Origin: Prorocentrum cordatum
Taxonomy: Eukaryota > Sar > Dinophyceae > Prorocentrales > Prorocentraceae
Assembly: GCA_963575745.1 (NCBI GenBank)
Contig: CAUYUJ010017871.1
Location: forward strand, 457,725 to 521,724
DNA length: 64,000 nucleotides
Direction: 5' to 3'
Positions 1 through 10,744 of this stretch are shown one piece after another. The stretch's first letter is position 1. The number at the start of each line of letters is the position of its first letter. The notes beneath the pieces were generated by a model. It worked only from the letters and a program-made list of their open reading frames with translations. It was not told the DNA's origin and searched no databases. The position numbers were made by a program, and so were the translations under genes.

Positions 1-169
1 CGAGGCGAATTAGCCCATGGAAGCAAAAATGGAGGCCCGCTTGCTCCGGCAGTGCGCCGGGCCGCAACAACCAGAAGCATAGCAACACACACGGACAGTG
101 GCAGACAGTGCCATGGCCGTGAACACAAGTCAGAGCAGCAGGCTCGGTGGGCAAACGTGCCGACATCAC

Positions 170-501
170 CTCTGGGACCTCCGGAGGCCTCCTGGGACCT
201 CTGGGCGGCACGGAGGCCTCCCCCCCCTCCCCCCCTCCTCGTCCCCCTCCCTCCTGCTCGCGGTCCCTGCTCTCCGCTGTGCAATCCGAGCGCTCGTCCG
301 CGCGGGCGCCCCCGCCGGGGGAGCCCCGGGCGGCGAGGCCGCAGACCCCTCGGAGCCGAGACGGCGAGGGCTCCGCCCGCCTCGCTGTGCTGCCAGCGGC
401 CAGCTGACACGCTCCGCGGGCGGGGGGAGGGACGCTCCGAAGCCGACTGCGCGCCGAGCGTGCGGGAGGGGACAGAGCCCAGGGCGGCCGCGAGGGGCCT
501 C
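170..501 (-). CDS. Candidate exon, unknown product
   Basis: On the minus strand a family C element ends in CCATCTACAG at 511-502. That is a good 3' splice site, and GC-rich open sequence follows directly. Two of the three minus frames stay open to about position 170, so the frame is undecided. One frame begins EAPRGRPGLCPLPHA. The codon-like composition and the position immediately downstream of an intron-type element are the only support. No domain is recognised and the 3' end of the exon is unknown. It could also be non-coding GC-rich sequence. Confidence 0.25.
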
Positions 502-735
502 CTGTAGATGGGGCCAGAGCGGGTGGGGTCGAAGGAGCGCGCCGCCTCGCCGATGCCTCGGCGACGCATCAGGGATGTATCGGCAATGCATCGCCGACGT
601 CGGCGATGCATCGGCGACGTGGACGTGAAGCAAAATGGGGTCCACATCGAGCCGCATCGGCGATGCATCGGCGACGCGGAGCGATTCTTCGACCTCATCG
701 ACGCATCTAGACCCGACCCCATCTGGGAGACCTGG
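502..735 (-). mobile_element. Family C element, copy C1 (TCGGCGATGC palindromic repeat)
   Basis: About 230 bp built from repeats of GCATCGGCGATGCATCGGCG, itself nearly palindromic. The outer ends are inverted versions of TAGATGGGGTCGG and CCGACCCCATCT. The same structure recurs at 24972-25172, 25390-25586, 34386-34572, 39190-39418 and 53702-53858. No coding capacity. On the minus strand its edge supplies the splice acceptor described for the adjacent candidate exon. Confidence 0.7.
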
Positions 736-1315
736 AGCCCCAGAGCAGGACGGGGGGTGGGAGCGGTGAGACGCCCGGAAGCACATGCCGCACACGGGGC
801 GTCACTTCGCCGGCGGTGTCCAGCGGCCAGTGCCCCCGGGCCTCCCTCCCGCAGGGTCCACCGCGGCGCGGCCCCTCTGCTGCCCAGCGGCGCCCCGCTG
901 CTTTGGACCGTAGGCTGGCCGCGGGAGCGGCAAGCCCTCCCGTCATCCCCTCGGGGGCGCGCAAACATGGATCAGCGATCCACGGATTTAGCGCGCGGTC
1001 GCCAAATGCATGGATCGAATCGGGGGAGGTGCCCTCCCCAGAATGCGGCCGGTGCCTCCTCGCTCGGCGGCGGAAATCCGCGATTCCCCATGGAAACGAG
1101 ACCCGTCGCTAATCCACGCCCCCTTGATCCATGTATGCGATCGCCTGAATCCCCCTCCCCCCTTCCCCCCTCGCAAGCTCCTGCCTCCCCCCCACCTGCT
1201 TCCCGCGCCCACGTCGCTATCCCTCCTCCGCTCTGCCTGCCCCGTCCCCCGCCTGCACCCGTCTGCCCTCCCCCTCCTCCACCTCCTCCTCTTCCTCTTG
1301 CCATCCCCTGCCCCG
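736..1315. other. Stretch without a recognisable gene
   Basis: GC-rich, with open frames on both strands but no domain, no consistent splice signals and no repeat that I can define. Positions 1130-1315 become C-rich and run into the TCC tract that follows. Confidence 0.4.
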
Positions 1316-1435
1316 CTCCCTCCTCTTCCTCCTCCTCTTCCTCCTCCTCCTCCTCCTCCTCCTCCTCCTCCTCCTCGTCAACGTCCTCCTCCTCCTCCTC
1401 CTCCTCTTCCATTTTCTCCTCCACCTCCTCATCCT
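1316..1435. repeat. (TCC)n tract
   Basis: Imperfect TCC/CTT repeat of about 120 bp. It creates long spurious Ser-, Leu- or Glu-rich open frames on both strands, which I discard. One of about twenty such tracts in this window. Confidence 0.9.
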
Positions 1436-1984
1436 GAATCGCATCACAATCCTCGTCGCCACGAAGACGAGGACGAGGAGGCTGAGGAAAATTATAAGGA
1501 TGGCGAAGTCGAGGTGGGCAAGAAGGATGCACCAACGATGTTGCAAGACACCCACGCGTCCCAGGTACCCTCATTACAAGCCTCTACAAGAATCTGCTTT
1601 CACTGCTGGTAGTGTCCCCTTGAAAGACGAGCGCCCAATGGTCCCAGTCCTGCATTCAGGCGGGAGCCCTGTTCAGGAAATGGGCTGCGAGCCACGCTTC
1701 TGGCCAGAAGGACGGCGGCGAGGTAGGACCAGGCAGGATCATGAAGCCCGAGGGGTGCCCAACGATAGCCCGTTTTGAGAGAGAGCCGCCCTCAAACCGC
1801 GTAGTGCTTCTGCAATTGTAAGCGCTTGGTCGTTATACCGAAGGACACCTCCGCAAAGAACACTGCTTTGAAAACGTGTAGCTGTTGCATTGGTGTCGAT
1901 TTCGGATCATGAAGAATAGCGCCATCAGAAGAAATCTACGTTTGGGGGAGAAAGCACCCTATCCGCGCACCGAGTTGAAACTTT
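1436..1984. other. Stretch without a recognisable gene
   Basis: Mixed composition. No repeat unit, domain or credible exon pair seen between the TCC tract and the degenerate tandem repeat. Confidence 0.35.
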
Positions 1985-2450
1985 TGAGACGGGCGTGGAC
2001 AGCGATACAACGAGAACCACATTTTGAAGACGATCCCCTCCATCCGTGTAACTGTTGAAAGCTTTGAGAACGAGTGTGCGCGGCGCTGAGGAGAAAGCCT
2101 CATTGTGAAACAAAACCCTCCCACCACCTGTGAGGCGCAGTGGCGCGAGCCACATCTTGCAAACGAACCTCCTCATCCTTGTAATCGCCTGAGAATATTA
2201 AACAAATGCTCGCGTCACCAAAGCGACGAGGGCCAAATCTTGAAAACGGCTCATCTTCCATATGGTTGGAACACGTGTTTTAGACATGCGCGCGGAAACA
2301 ACGCGAGAACCACACTTTGAGCACGCCCCCTTCATCCGTGCAGTTGTTGGAACATTGTGCAACAAATTTGCGCGGCGCTAAGGCGTCGAAAACCACATTT
2401 CGAAAACGTCCTTCTCAATCCGTGTAACTGTTGGGAACTTCAAAGGCCGA
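1985..2450. repeat. Degenerate tandem repeat, unit about 90-110 bp
   Basis: The motifs GAGAACCACATTTTGA, CATCCGTGTAACTGTTG and GCGCGGCGCTGAGG recur in order about four times, diverged. The unit is AT-richer than its surroundings. No protein signal. Confidence 0.65.
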
Positions 2451-2819
2451 AGCCAGACTCGGGAAGGAACTGTCACGCGAAACGCCTGGCCCGCCCCACG
2501 TATGGTGGACAGACGCGCAGGAGCTACCTGCACAGAAGATCTATTGAGGACGAGGGGTGGCGACGAGGAGGATGAGGATAGCGAGGGGTAGAATGGATGG
2601 GTGGAGGGAGGCAAGCATGGATGGATGTGTCCCTTTACATGCATGCACAGATACGAGCATCTACTTCCAGTCAAGTTTATACACACATTGCGGCATGCGT
2701 ACGAACACAGATTTTATATGTACATGGAAAGAGAGCGGAAGAGAGAGACAGACAAAGATAGAGAAAATGAGTTATCCAGCGCCGGCCCAACACAGTAAGT
2801 TATTGCAGCGCGGAGATGC

Positions 2820-3300
2820 AAGATATGCGGTGTAGGTTACGCGGTGTGAGCTATGGAATGTGAGTGATGCTGAGTAAGCGATGCTGCGAGAGCTGTGTGG
2901 TGTGAGCTATGTGTTGTGAGCTGTGTTGTGTGAACAATGCGGTGTAAGCTATGCAATGCAAGCTGTGTTGTCAGAGCTACGTGGTGTGAGCTAGGTATTG
3001 CGAGCTATGCTGTGCGAGGTATGCGGTGTTGGCTATGTGGTGCAAGCAACGCTGCATAATATAACTGGAGTGAACTACGTGGCATGAGTTACGCGGTGTC
3101 AGCTATGTTGTGTAAGTTATGTGGTGGAATCTACACTGTGCTGTCTATTCGTCGAGACCTGTGCTGCGTGAACCCTGCGATGCAAGCTACTTCGTGTACG
3201 CTATGTTGTGAGAGCAATGTGGTGGACGATGCGCGATCTAAGTTGGCATGTGTAGGCTATGCAATGTGTGTTGTGTGTGGTGGGCGCTGCGCGGCGTGAA
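2820..3300. repeat. Degenerate minisatellite of GCTATGYGGTGTGA type
   Basis: Irregular short units of about 12-20 bp, variants of GCTATGTGGTGTGAG, fill the block. A short open frame across it is a by-product of the repeat. 2450-2820 before it shows nothing recognisable. Confidence 0.7.
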
Positions 3301-3344
3301 CAATTCGTTGCAGCTGTGTGGCGCCACGCGCGGGCACGGGGCGA

Positions 3345-3720
3345 AAGCTCGGCCGACCCCCCCCCCAGCCTGGGGCGCCCACGCGCGCCCACGAGGCGCT
3401 CACGGGCAAGCGGCCGGCGAAACCTCGGCGTACCTCCCCAGCGCGGGGCGCCCACGGGCAAGCGCCAGGCACAGCCTCGGCGCACCCCCCCCCCAGCGCG
3501 GGGCGCCCACGGGCGGGCACCAGGCGAAACCTCGGCGTGCCCGCCCTCCGCCCCCCCCCCCCCCACCCCTCCCCAGCGCGGGGCGCCCGCCAGCGCCCAC
3601 GGGCGGGCACCAGGCGAAACCTCGGCGCCAGGCCTCACCCCCCAGCGCGGGGCGCCCCCAGCATCCACGAGGCGCCCACGGGCGGATTCTGGGTAAACAC
3701 TGGGCGCTCCCATCCAGTTC
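3345..3720. repeat. GC-rich tandem repeat, CGCGGGGCGCCCACGGGC units
   Basis: Units of roughly 45-60 bp, with core GCGCGGGGCGCCCACGGGC followed by a GGCGAAACCTCGGCG motif, repeat about six times. The multi-hundred-residue frames across it on both strands are low-complexity shadows. Confidence 0.75.
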
Positions 3721-3839
3721 CTGGAACAAGTGGCACGTGTGCCATGGCTCTTGCACGAAAAGGAAGGGGGAGGAGGAGGAGGTGGAGGAGGAGGGGGGAA
3801 GAGGGGGGACATCGCCCCTCGGGGCCCAGCAACGGGGCC

Positions 3840-4645
3840 CAAATCCCAGGTGGGGAGGGGGGGAGGTGGTGTGCGTCGCGACGCGGAATAAAGTGCTCGG
3901 AGCGGAGGGGGCACGGGGCGGAGGTCCCACTGGGGCGCTGGGGGCGCGGAGAGGAGGGGGGGAGGTGGTGTGCGTCGCGACGCGGAATAAAATTGGTCGG
4001 GGCGGAGGGGGCATTGGGCGGGGCTTGGGGCCGACGGCCACGGGGCGGGGGTCCAACTGGGGCGCTGGGGGGGGGGGGGGGGTGCGTCGCGACGCGGAAA
4101 AAATTGTCGGGGCGGAAGGGGCACGGGGCGGAGCCCCCACTGGGGCGCTGGGGACGCGGGGAGGATGGTGGGGGAGGTGGTGTGCGTCGCGACGCGGAAT
4201 ACAACGTTCGTGGCGGAGGGGGCAATGGGCGGGTCTCCCGCTGGGGCGCTGGCGACGCGGGGGGCTCGGGGCAGAGAGCCATGGCGCGGGGGTCCCACTC
4301 TGGCGCTGGAGACGCGGGGGGAGGGGGGGTGTGCGACGCGGAATAAAGCGTTCGTGGCGGAGGGGGCGGTGGGCGAGGCCCCCGCTGGGGCGCTGGGGAC
4401 GCGGGGAGGCTCGGGGCAGAGAGCCACGGCGCGGGGGTCCCACTCTGGCGCTGGGGACGCGGGGCGGGGGGGGATGTGCGATGAGGAGTACGTTCGTGGA
4501 CGAGGGGGCGGTGGGCGAGGTTCCCGCTGGGGCGCTGGGGCGGGGGAGCTCGGGGCAGAGAGCCACGGCGCGGGGGCCCCGCTCTGGCGCTGGGGACGCG
4601 GGGAGGGGGGGGGGGGGGTGCGACGCGGAATAAAGTGGTCGGAGC
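3840..4645. repeat. Tandem repeat, unit about 100-150 bp, with GTCGCGACGCGGAATAAA
   Basis: Seven units share GTGTGCGTCGCGACGCGG followed by AATAAA-like sequence. This phrase appears near 3870, 3970, 4085, 4180, 4330 and 4620, with a reduced copy near 4470. The rest of the unit is GGGGCGCTGGGGACGCGGGG. TCGCGA is a perfect palindrome at the centre of the conserved core. Confidence 0.8.
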
Positions 4646-4729
4646 TCTAGACACCCTGTGCAAGAGGATAAGTAAAGCGAGAACCCCGAAGTGCAGGCAC
4701 TGTGTCGAAACAAAAAAGAAATTAATAGA

Positions 4730-5003
4730 GGGAGAGAGAAAGAGAGAGAGAGATAGAGAGAGAGAGATAACGAGAGAGAGAGAGAGAGAAAAAGAGAGAT
4801 CGAGACTAAACAAAACAGAGAGATCGAGACGAACAGCAAAGGGAGCGAAAGCGAGAGCGACAAAACGAAAGAGAGGGAGGAACAGCGAAAGCGAGGGGCA
4901 TAGCGAGAGAGAGAGAGAGAGAGAAAAAAAAAAAAAAAGAGGATACATAAGAAACTGAAAGAAAGAGAGAGAGACATATAAATAAAGAGACAGGGAGAAA
5001 GAT

Positions 5004-5037
<34 letters not shown>

Positions 5038-5150
5038 CGAGAGAAAGAGAAAGAGACAGTGTGAGAGAGAGAGAGAAAGAGAGAAAGATAAAAAATAGAT
5101 AGAGAGAGATAGTGAAAGAGAGAGAGAGAGAGAGAGAGACAGAACGAGCC
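4730..5150. repeat. (GA)n-rich block
   Basis: About 420 bp of GAGA runs broken by short unique words. On the minus strand this gives spurious Ser/Leu-rich frames. Confidence 0.9.
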
Positions 5151-5261
5151 AGCCTAGCAAGGTGGGCAGCACGAGTGCACCTGGGCCCAGGTCCTTGCCT
5201 CCGCCCAGCCCACGATTGAGCGGTCGAGCGCCGCCCGGGGCGTGGCTGTGCTGCAGGAAGG

Positions 5262-5412
5262 CGAGGTGGAGGAGGAGAAGGAGGGGGAGGAAAAGGAGGA
5301 GGAGGAGGAGGAGGACGAGGAGGATGAAGAGGAAAAGAGGGGGATACGACGAGGAGAAGAAGGAGGGGGAGGAGGAAGAGAGGGTGGATACGAAAAGGAG
5401 GAGGAGGAGTCA
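5262..5412. repeat. (GGA)n tract
   Basis: Imperfect GGA repeat. The adjacent stretch 5415-5830 has open frames on both strands, for example a minus frame starting MPVAAALATLRDLEMG at 5809. No family was recognised and no splice structure could be phased. Confidence 0.85.
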
Positions 5413-5956
5413 TGGAGTCATGGATCCAGGAAGTGGACGGTGCCCACCGCAACGGCAAGGCACCCCGAGCCTCCCTCTTAAGGGAGGAGGCGGGCCCGAA
5501 GGCGCGCGCACCGACGAGCAGGGGCTTGGCAGCCACCTCGTCGCCCAGCGACTTGCTTCCAGCCGAGAGGGCGTGGTGCGAAGGGGGGCGATCGGTTCAC
5601 CTCGTCACTGCGAGGTACTTCCCGATGACCAACCCCTGCCCAATCAGCTGGCATGCGCAACTGGGTTTGTTTCCCAGGGTGAGCGGGCACACGGCCACCA
5701 TGGGACTTACGGGCCACATGGCCCCGCCTCTCAACCAAATGCGCAATCCCCCGTGCCTCGTACCCATCTCCAGGTCACGGAGCGTGGCTAACGCCGCTGC
5801 CACGGGCACAATGCCACGCGGCTGGTTCTAGAAGGCGCGAGCCGGTTTAGCTGCCCCCAGTCGCCGCATGCAGTCGACTCTGGCGGTGTGCCCCGAGGAG
5901 TGTATGGCGCTGACACCATGAGAACTGGTGCCAGGCCCCCACCCTTGGGGCGGATA

Positions 5957-6019
5957 CGAGGAGGAGGAGGAGGAGGAGGAGGAGGAGGAGGAGGAGGAGG
6001 AGGAGGAGGAGGAGGAGCA
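5957..6019. repeat. (GGA)n tract
   Basis: Twenty or so nearly perfect GGA units. 6020-6960 downstream holds moderately GC-rich sequence without a recognised gene; it may be the decayed 3' flank of the LINE RNase H fragment on the minus strand. Confidence 0.9.
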
Positions 6020-6966
6020 GCGACCAATGGGGAGACGCGCCGAGTTCGGGCTAGGGGCAGACAGGGGCATCTGGAAAAGTGTAGGAGCACAGTCTCTCAG
6101 TGAAGGCACGCCACGCCGACGCCAAGCAATCAGCACACCAGTCCTCGGGGCCAGGTGACCTGGAGGTGGCGTCATCTTCAACGCCAAACGTGATGAACAC
6201 AGAAAGTAAACTATTGATATGAGGCCGAACCACTGCACCGCATCGTCCGTCACCTCGAGGGGTCGGGGGACGGGGGTAGCGGGATTACCCTTCGCGCCTC
6301 GCGTGCGGACTCCTGCCATAAAGTTATCTCTGCGCCACTTCTGCTGGGGGGCGCCCTCCCGCTGGTCAGGGTTGCAAACATTATACAAGTGTGACCGGGC
6401 CCCCTGGGCGGAGTACCGCTCCACATCTGCTGAAAAGCCACAATGTCCCGTGCAACATCCAGTCGGTGGCCTCGGGCACTCTGCGGAGGGACCTCTCCCG
6501 CCGGGGGCAGGGGAGTCCCAAGTGGGACCGCGTGGCACCTGCCGAGAGGGGGAGTAGCCCGCGGGCGCTCCTTCGAGCCAACCGCCACAGCCTCCCTCAG
6601 GACCTCCGTGGTTCCAGGCGGCGGCTCCAGCACCCTCGCAAAGGTGACCCGAGGTTGCACCATTCTCTCGAATTCACCTGGTTCGGTGAGACGCGAGGCG
6701 GAGGAAGGCAGAGAAGGGGGCTCACCAGCCGAAGGAGGAAGGGGTTCCCTGTTCGTGTGACCACCTGTCGCCAGCCCCCCCCCCCCGGCGACGAATGCTC
6801 ACACTTCGGGTGCGGGGCGCCCAAGGTGGGACCCAGGCGGGCCCTAACGCACCTGGAGGCGGCAGGCTCGGCCAGCCGCGAAACGGACGACGAGGGGAAG
6901 GGCTCCTCGGCCGAAGGAGGAGGAGCGGGGTCCAGGCAGGGATCCAGGCAGGCTCCCGCGCACCTG

Positions 6967-7767
6967 TCATGGGACCCGTCCTGGGACCGCTTGACCAAGG
7001 CCAAGCCCTGAGCTCACGCGGCAGGGGGTCGGGACAGGGGTAGGGGCGGCTCGGCACGGCTGCACATTGCACGGCTCGGCACGCATCCGCTCCTTCCCCG
7101 CCCAGGACCTGGCCTGTCTAGGACAGTGCGCGCACCTCCAGCCTAACTTGTATAGGATGGGGGTGTGCGGAACAGCGCTAAGCGCAAAATCAGGATGTCG
7201 TGTGTTCCTGCCGCTGCGTGGCTCAGGCGGTCGGGTCGATCTGCGTGGCTTCCTCCCCACTGTGGCCACTCGGTCCGCCTGGCCGTCCGCTGGGTGCTGC
7301 ACGTTGGCGATCCACGAGGCCACCTGTCGCAGCTGAAATAGCTTGTCTTCTTGCTGCTGAATCGCATCAAGGGAGATGTCGTGGACGTGTAGGCCCCTCT
7401 TTGCAGCGAAGTCTGCCCAGTTGTTGCCCACCTTCTGGTGCCACTGACTCCGCGACTCACGCACACTGGAATCTGTCTGATGTGCAGGCACCCATTCGAT
7501 CTGTGGGTCGTCTGAGAGCCCTCCGTGCTCCTGCACATGGTGCCCAAACTGCTTCCACAAATCCAAGTGGTCTCGCCGGACATTTAAGCTAAAGGCTGGG
7601 CCTTTCTGTATTGTCTCCACCACGTTAAGACAGTCTGTCCGTATCGTAACTGGTAAGATCGGGTTCCTGATGACCTGCACGATCGCGCACAGCTCGGCTC
7701 TCGGCACACTCTGATCGTAGCCTGGTGGGGCGCCGCACGCGAGCCCTTTGAGGCGGTGCCTGTCCAT
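6967..7767 (-). pseudogene. LINE fragment: RNase H domain and C-terminal zinc motif
   Basis: Reading down from 7767, the translation carries RNase HI motifs in order. RAELCAI supplies the catalytic Glu, IRTDC the second Asp, WVPAHQ the His and GNNWADFAAKRG the last Asp, spaced 20, 51 and 23 residues. The first catalytic Asp strand is missing, because the frame runs upstream into a TCC tract. After the domain comes GWRCAHC with a later Cys, matching the C-terminal zinc motif of the plus-strand LINE in this window. The order (RNase H, then Cys motif) is that of dinoflagellate LINE polyproteins. This is a 5'-truncated copy and inactive. The exact 3' end is not visible. Confidence 0.75.
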
Positions 7768-8356
7768 GATTGAGAGGAAGAGGAAGAAGAGGAGGAGAAG
7801 GAGGAGGAGGAGGAGGAGGAGGAGGAAGAGGAGGAGGAGGGGGAGGAGGAGGAGGAGCAGGAGGAGGGGGAGGAGGACGAGGAGGGAAAGGGAGGACGAG
7901 AAGAATTCCCTCCTCCCCGCAGCCCAGCGCTCCTCCACGAACCGGGCCTGCGGATCCAACGCAACGAGCCGCGTAGGGCTGGCGTTGCCCACCTCGCAGG
8001 GCCGGGCGCTCGGCCGCAGGGGGGCCCCCCGCTCGCGCCGAGTGTCGGGGGGCGCTCCTCCTCCTCCTCCCTTTCCTCCTTCTCCTCCTCGTCCCCCGCC
8101 TTCTCCTCCTCCGGCTTACCCTCCTCCTTTTCCTGCTCCTCCTCCTCCTTTTCCTCCTCCTCCTCCTTCTCTTCCTCATCCTCCTGCTCCTGCTCTTCCT
8201 CCTTCTCCTCCTCCTCCTCCTCCTCCTCCTCCTTCGTATTGTCTTTCTCCTCCTCCTCCTCCTCTTCCTCCTCCTTCTTCTCCTCGTATCCCCCATTTCC
8301 TCCGCCTCCTCCTCCCCCTCCTGCTCCTGCTCCTCCTCCTCCTCCTCCTCCACCAC
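7768..8356. repeat. GGA/TCC tracts flanking a small exon-like island
   Basis: 7775-7880 is (GGA)n and 8055-8352 is (TCC)n on the plus strand. The unique island 7897-8042 has a minus frame that includes VGNASPTRLVALDPQARF and looks coding. No splice pair could be phased, so it is not called as a gene. The tracts abut the RNase H fragment on one side and the spliced-leader relic on the other. Confidence 0.8.
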
Positions 8357-8357
8357 A

Positions 8358-8394
8358 TCCGTAGCCATTTTGGTTCAAGCCATTTGGGCTCAAG
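8358..8394 (+). other. Dinoflagellate spliced-leader relic (full plus truncated copy)
   Basis: 8358-8379 is the 22-nt spliced leader, containing CCGTAGCCATTTTGG with one C-to-T mismatch near its 3' end. 8380-8394 is CCATTTGGGCTCAAG, the last 15 nt of the leader with one mismatch. A 15-nt remnant is what remains when an integrated leader is used again: its internal TAG becomes the acceptor, and a new full leader is added. So the sequence records at least two rounds of trans-splicing and retroposition. The next word, TCCGTAGC at 8395, may be a third decayed leader. It marks the 5' end of the following LINE. Confidence 0.9.
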
Positions 8395-8478
8395 TCCGTA
8401 GCGGAGGCTTGGGTTTGAGGTCATTGTTGCACTGGGGGGGAACGGCCCCAACTGCTCGCACCAATCTCCACCATTCTG

Positions 8479-9557
8479 TTGCTGATGCGGTACTGGGGTT
8501 CGTTCCCACTTCCTTGTCATCAAGCAAACGACGATCATAATTTCTGCCTTGGTTTCTCGAGGACAGCCGTCGAGGGGATGGCGCCGCCTCACCACCGAGT
8601 GGAACAGCGTAAACATCAGTGGTTCTGCAAGAGTTGCGTCGGGGCCCGTGGCTCGCCGTGGTTCAACGCCCCCGACGCGATGGCGTGCTCCAAGTACAAG
8701 CTGGAGAAAAGGCCTCTGCTTCAAGGGGTACCGCCTACCCTCGGCTCCGTCTTCCTCTGAACGCGCGCCAGGCCGCACGTTAGCAGCATGGGCGAGCTCG
8801 GTCGAGGTGCAGAAGCTCAAGGCGGAGTTGGCCGCGGCCAGCGCCAAGCTCCAGCAGGCCACTGGCCAGGCGGCCCCTCAGCCTGAGGAGCCAGCCATCA
8901 CAGGCGACGAGAAGTCCAAGCAAAGGTTGCGCAACCTCGCGGACCTCATCAAGACAGCAGGCTCCAGCTCTGATCCGCACATGGTCGCAGCTAAGGAAGC
9001 CTACCTCAAAGAGCAGTTGGAGATCAAGAACAAGCTGGCTGCTGCCAGGCCGTTCGGGCAGCGGCTCCGCGACCTGGGAGCGCAGATCACGCGACAAGAG
9101 AAGCTACGCCAAGACCAAGAGTGGAAGCGTGGCAACGTCCGCGAGCGGAAGGCACAGCTTTAAAAGCAAGAGGACGCTGCCACTAAGCATTTGGCGGAGT
9201 TCGACAAGCAGATGGAGGAGTTACAGGAGCTGCAGCGCGAGCTCCACCGTGAAGCACCAGTTCCACCTCAGGGCTCCACTGGGCAGCCTTGCCGCCGACG
9301 AGCCGATCAAGGGCCTCTCTGTCACGCTGGGAGGCCTGGGCGAAGTGCCCGCGGCGCTCGGGGCAAACCACGAGCTGGCGGAGCGGCTCAAGACAGACGT
9401 CGAGCACTTGCGCAAGCTGGAAGCTGAGGCACGTGCCAAGCAACAAGCTGAACGTGAAGCCGCAAAGCGAGCACGTCGTGAGCAAGCCGAGGCGCAGGCT
9501 CCAGACGAAGAAATGGAGGTGGAGGCCAAGGACGAGCAGAGTCTGCTCGAGGCGTAA
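8479..9557 (+). pseudogene. LINE 1 ORF1-like region: CxxC motif and coiled coil
   Basis: Three frames together make one decayed protein. 8580-8760 encodes HQWFCKSCVGARGSPW and later a further Cys, resembling the WQCARC motif at the start of LINE 2. 8790-9163 encodes a Lys/Glu/Ala/Gln-rich helix (VEVQKLKAELAAASAKLQ) typical of a coiled coil. 9250-9557 continues with ELAERLKTDVEHLRKLEAEA and an acidic tail before TAA. Such a coiled-coil, nucleic-acid-binding first part is usual ahead of the endonuclease. Function inferred from position; no enzymatic domain. Confidence 0.6.
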
Positions 9558-9562
9558 GATAG

Positions 9563-10738
9563 TTGAAGTTGAAATCCTCGCGGCACACGCGGCCAGGGTC
9601 AAGCGGCCCAAGTTGGCGCCCTCCGCGCCGCCGGCGGTCCCGCCAGGAGCCGCCCCGCCACAGTAGCGGCGGCTCGTCTTTCCTGCGGATGCTAATGTTT
9701 CTACTGATATTCTTTGGATCAATGACGAGTTCGATTGCTATCACTACTTCGAATGTTTCTTCAGGCGGCCCTCTCATCGACTGCCTGAAGACCTGCCGCA
9801 GCATGTGCGACGCTGTGCAGGAACGCCACGCCCGCGTCGAGGGCGGCGGCCTTGCCAAGGCACAGCAAGACGCCTTGGCCGAGGGCTTCCATGTAATCTG
9901 GGAGCCCGCTCTGCCAGGGACGGGCACTGGGACCCAGGCAGGGGTGGCCATCTTGGCGCCCAAGCGAGCGCTGGTCACCGCCCCGCCAGGCCTGGACGGG
10001 CCCACGATTGAGCCCGGCAGGATGGCAGCCGCGCGTGTCAGCTGCGGCGACCGAAAGGGCTTCGTCATGGTCTCGATGTACCTGCGCGTCGACGAGCAGC
10101 TGTCGCCCGAGAACCTGACCATGCTTTTCAAGCTCTACAAGTACCTCAAGGTGCTAGAGGCGATGCAGATGCCGTGGATCGTGGGCGGCGATTTCAACAT
10201 GGAGGTCTCGCAGCTGGGGTCGTTGGCTTGGTTGCACTCTGTCAACGGCGTGGCCATTGTTCCGTCGACCCCCACATGCTTGCAATCGCTTCCTGGCAGC
10301 ACGATGGACTATTTATTCGCCTCCTGCCCGCTGGTCCCACGACTCAGCCCCGCAGCAGTCGGCGAGGCCGATGCGTGGCCACGCCTGACCGCGACCATCA
10401 CGATGCAGGCGAAGCCCCAGGACATGTGGATCAGGGAGCTGGCGCAGCCGAAAGGGTTCAGCAAACCTTCCAAGGCCGGGTGCGCGCGGCCGCCTCCCGA
10501 CTGGGAGCCACTCCTCGGGCTCAGAAGGCCACCGCGGCGCTGGATGTGGCACATGCATGGGACCAGTTGCTTCTCGGCTGGCAAGTTTACCAGCAAGGCA
10601 GGCCGCCCGGCGCTCGAGCGGAAGAAGTGCAATCCAGCGGAGTCCAGTTCCTGGAAGCGTAAGGAACCTTACGTGGCGGCTTGGGCCACGGCTGCGCGGT
10701 GGGCCCGCCACTTTCGCAGAGTACGCACTGTCCTGTAA
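9563..10738 (+). pseudogene. LINE 1 AP-type endonuclease (EEP fold)
   Basis: An open frame of 391 codons carries hallmarks of the exonuclease-endonuclease-phosphatase fold. These are AGVAILAPK, WIVGGDFNME with Asp210 and Asn212, and GSTMDYLFAS with Asp249. In active LINE endonucleases GDFN binds metal and the S-x-x-D-Y strand contacts DNA. The N-terminal QE motif and the C-terminal SDH motif are not visible. A hydrophobic run (MLMFLLIFFG) precedes the domain, an oddity probably due to frame decay. It lies just upstream of the reverse transcriptase. Its role would be to nick target DNA and prime reverse transcription. Confidence 0.7.
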
Positions 10739-10744
10739 GCGTTT

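Noticed and set aside
3840-4645. AATAAA as polyadenylation signals
   Set aside because: They recur once per tandem unit and follow no coding region; dinoflagellates do not reliably use AATAAA.
3400-5536. 590- and 633-residue minus frames
   Set aside because: They run through (GA)n and two GC-rich tandem repeats; no conserved domain and composition set by the repeats.
9388-10131. 247-residue minus frame over the LINE endonuclease
   Set aside because: Antisense shadow of the GDFN-containing plus-strand domain.
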